NCBI GenBank assembly: GCA_001805895.1
Contig: MHHD01000027.1
Span: 1 to 23,400, forward strand
Origin: Omnitrophica WOR_2 bacterium RIFCSPLOWO2_12_FULL_51_8
Lineage (GTDB): Bacteria; Omnitrophota; Gorgyraeia; Gygaellales; Profunditerraquicolaceae
Length of the DNA stretch: 23,400 bases
Reading direction: 5' to 3'
Below are positions 21,772 through 23,400 of this stretch, in pieces. The notes below the pieces were generated by a model, which saw nothing but the letters and a program-made list of their open reading frames with translations, was not told the origin of the DNA and ran no database searches. A program made the position numbers and the translations under genes. Every line of letters starts with the position of its first letter. Positions within the stretch are counted from its first letter, which is position 1.

Positions 21772-23400
21772 AACGCAGGCTGATTCTAAATGTCTCTTCC
21801 TTTTTTTCTAACTCATTGGGGAAAGAAGGGAACGGGGAAGCGTCTTTGATTGTCTTTAAGGCGTAGGCATCTAATGAGGGGTCCGTGGATTCCAGGACCT
21901 GCGGCTCAGAGCTTAAGTTTCCTTCAGCATTAATCTTAAAATTAACTTTCACCTGGCCGCTCTTGCCTTCCGGCGGGTTCATTTTAGCGATCTGGTCGAT
22001 CTTTTCCGCCACGATTTTATAATAATCGAATCTCTCGTTGGCCTTAACCGCTTCTATTTTTGGCGGCTCAGCGGGTAATGCGCTTGAAATAATCAAATCT
22101 GGCGGTAAATGACTTGTTCCGGTTGGCGCGGGCCTCTGGATTTCCGGAAGCAGATTCTGGCCTTTTTTGAAAAAGGGAACCAGAAGGCCTTCTTTTTGCG
22201 GCTGGCTCTGCAGCTTGCCTTCGGAAACATTTTCCAGGACGATGTCGCCTCCGCTCATCTTCGCGATCGCGCCTTCCGTGAACTTGGCCTGCGCGAAATC
22301 CGTCAACGTAGATTCGCCGGACATAATATGGGGGGTTAAAAGGATGACTAATTCGGATTTAGTTAAATCGTCCGAGGTATTCCTGAAAGCATGGCCCAGG
22401 ATCGGGATATCGCCTAAGACGGGAACTTTTTTTACGGTCTTTGACCGCTTATCCTTTCTTAATCCGCCGATGATTATGGTTACCCCATCCTTGACCATTA
22501 CCGTGGTTTCCGATTCCGAGGTAGTAACGATTGGAATCTGGGTGATTTTACCCTCAGAGGTAATATCGGTCCGCACGGAAGAGCTGACCTCCGGTTTTAT
22601 CTTCATCGTGACAAAACCGTCGCGGTTAATGGTCGGGGTGACGAAAAGCTTGATTCCTACATCCACGAAATTCACGGATTGCGAGGTAACCGTGGTGCTC
22701 CCTGCGGCCTGAGAAGTGGTGGAGGTGATATAGGCGTCTTTAGAGCCTACGAGGATTCTCGCCTCCTGATTATTGAGGACCATTATCCTGGGGCTGGAAA
22801 GGATTTTGGTATCGCCGATAGTGCGCAAAAGGTCAACGATGCCTTTATACTTGCCCTGTGAGGATGGCGTATTGTTTTGCGTGCCGACAATGAGGGCGCC
22901 GGCAGTGTTGATGGGCAGGGATAATTTAAAGTCAAAATATTTCTTAATCCAGTAATCCCAATTTACCCCTACTTCTAATTTATCCTGCGGGGTGATTTCA
23001 ATAATCTGCGCGTCAATTAAAACCTGCGGGGTCTTTTCATCAAAGGCGGTAATCATCTTTCCGATTTCTTCGACCCTTTCCGGATAATCGGTGACCACTA
23101 ATTTATTGGTGCGTTCGTCTACCTTGATGCTCCCTACGCCCTTGGTCAGCGCCTCCTGAAGCTTAGGGCCTACTTTTTCCGCCTGCGCGTAATTAAAGCC
23201 AAAGACCTGGGTTTTCAAGGGCAGGTCGGTCATCTTAATAAACTCCTCCATCTCCCGCAGTTTTTCCGGCGCATCGATGAGCACGACCTTATTGAAGGTA
23301 TCATCGGTAACTACCCTGCCGATATTGGTCTTCATCTGGATTAAGGCGCGCGAGACATCCGCGGCCTTGGCGTATTTGAGCGGGAAGATCTTTGCCTGTT
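21764..23400 (-). CDS. Secretin (GspD/PilQ superfamily) with a C-terminal TonB-like domain, 5' end outside window
   Basis: The frame is open to the window edge: codons before the ATG at 23335 read QAKIFPLKYAKAADVSRALI, a secretin NolW-type repeat, so that ATG is internal and the gene is partial. Numbering from it: a second NolW-like repeat (about 40-105), secretin barrel (about 105-338, with VLIDAQIIEI, ILSSPRIMVLNNQEA and VPVLGDIPILGHAFR), a Pro-rich linker (about 339-435) and a TonB_C-like domain (about 438-523) with VKVNFKINAEG, TIKDASPFPSFPNEL and a final RISLRYE. Secretins form outer-membrane gated channels for type II secretion or type IV pili. The C-terminal domain is unusual and resembles the TonB copy at 5412. 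Confidence 0.9.
   Translation of the reverse strand, partial: QAKIFPLKYAKAADVSRALIQMKTNIGRVVTDDTFNKVVLIDAPEKLREMEEFIKMTDLPLKTQVFGFNYAQAEKVGPKLQEALTKGVGSIKVDERTNKLVVTDYPERVEEIGKMITAFDEKTPQVLIDAQIIEITPQDKLEVGVNWDYWIKKYFDFKLSLPINTAGALIVGTQNNTPSSQGKYKGIVDLLRTIGDTKILSSPRIMVLNNQEARILVGSKDAYITSTTSQAAGSTTVTSQSVNFVDVGIKLFVTPTINRDGFVTMKIKPEVSSSVRTDITSEGKITQIPIVTTSESETTVMVKDGVTIIIGGLRKDKRSKTVKKVPVLGDIPILGHAFRNTSDDLTKSELVILLTPHIMSGESTLTDFAQAKFTEGAIAKMSGGDIVLENVSEGKLQSQPQKEGLLVPFFKKGQNLLPEIQRPAPTGTSHLPPDLIISSALPAEPPKIEAVKANERFDYYKIVAEKIDQIAKMNPPEGKSGQVKVNFKINAEGNLSSEPQVLESTDPSLDAYALKTIKDASPFPSFPNELEKKEETFRISLRYE

Noticed and set aside
23333..23335. ATG as the start of the secretin
   Set aside because: The frame continues upstream to the window edge with secretin-like sequence and no stop, so this codon is an internal methionine.

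Overview
All thirty protein genes I can support lie on the minus strand, so transcription runs from high to low coordinates. Coding density is high and many genes overlap by 1-22 bases. The content points to a didermic (Gram-negative type) bacterium: TonB/ExbB/ExbD, a TonB-dependent receptor, a secretin and an LpxL-type acyltransferase. The gene mix suits an uncultured PVC-related lineage such as Omnitrophota, but that placement is inference. No ribosomal RNA marker is present, and no tRNA, CRISPR array or transposase gene was found.

Reading in the direction of transcription, there are six probable transcription units. (1) 23400-21385: a secretin (5' end outside the window) with an unusual C-terminal TonB-like domain, overlapping a stand-alone CheY-like receiver. 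(2) 21226-18072: a GAF/HD-GYP protein, an MGDG-synthase-like glycosyltransferase and an LpxL-like acyltransferase. (3) 17891-16030: a GT2 glycosyltransferase, pcm and the corrinoid adenosyltransferase cobO. (4) 15990-10174: a full-length cobalamin riboswitch with a clear terminator, then btuF-btuC-btuD-cobC-cobU-cobT-cobS. (5) 9909-5412: a second, compact cobalamin riboswitch, then btuB-exbB-exbD-tonB and a second TonB-like gene. (6) about 5389-1: a strong sigma70-like promoter, rpsU, a TIM-barrel protein, a Memo-family protein, a DUF1844 protein, a tiny Trm112-like zinc ribbon, aroQ, an M24 peptidase, efp, accB and the start of accC.

Units 3-5 form a corrinoid scavenging system. BtuB, powered by ExbBD-TonB, takes corrinoid across the outer membrane. 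BtuFCD takes it across the inner membrane. CobO, CobU, CobS, CobT and CobC adenosylate it and rebuild the nucleotide loop. No corrin-ring synthesis gene is visible. The two riboswitches appear to differ in architecture and in output (transcription termination versus ribosome-site masking).

Four of the five unit boundaries hold imperfect palindromic or internally repetitive intergenic sequence. Two of these (5163-5339 and 21232-21382) belong to one recognisable family, and one shares a word with the rpsU leader. The two observations most worth following are the secretin/TonB_C fusion and these boundary elements.
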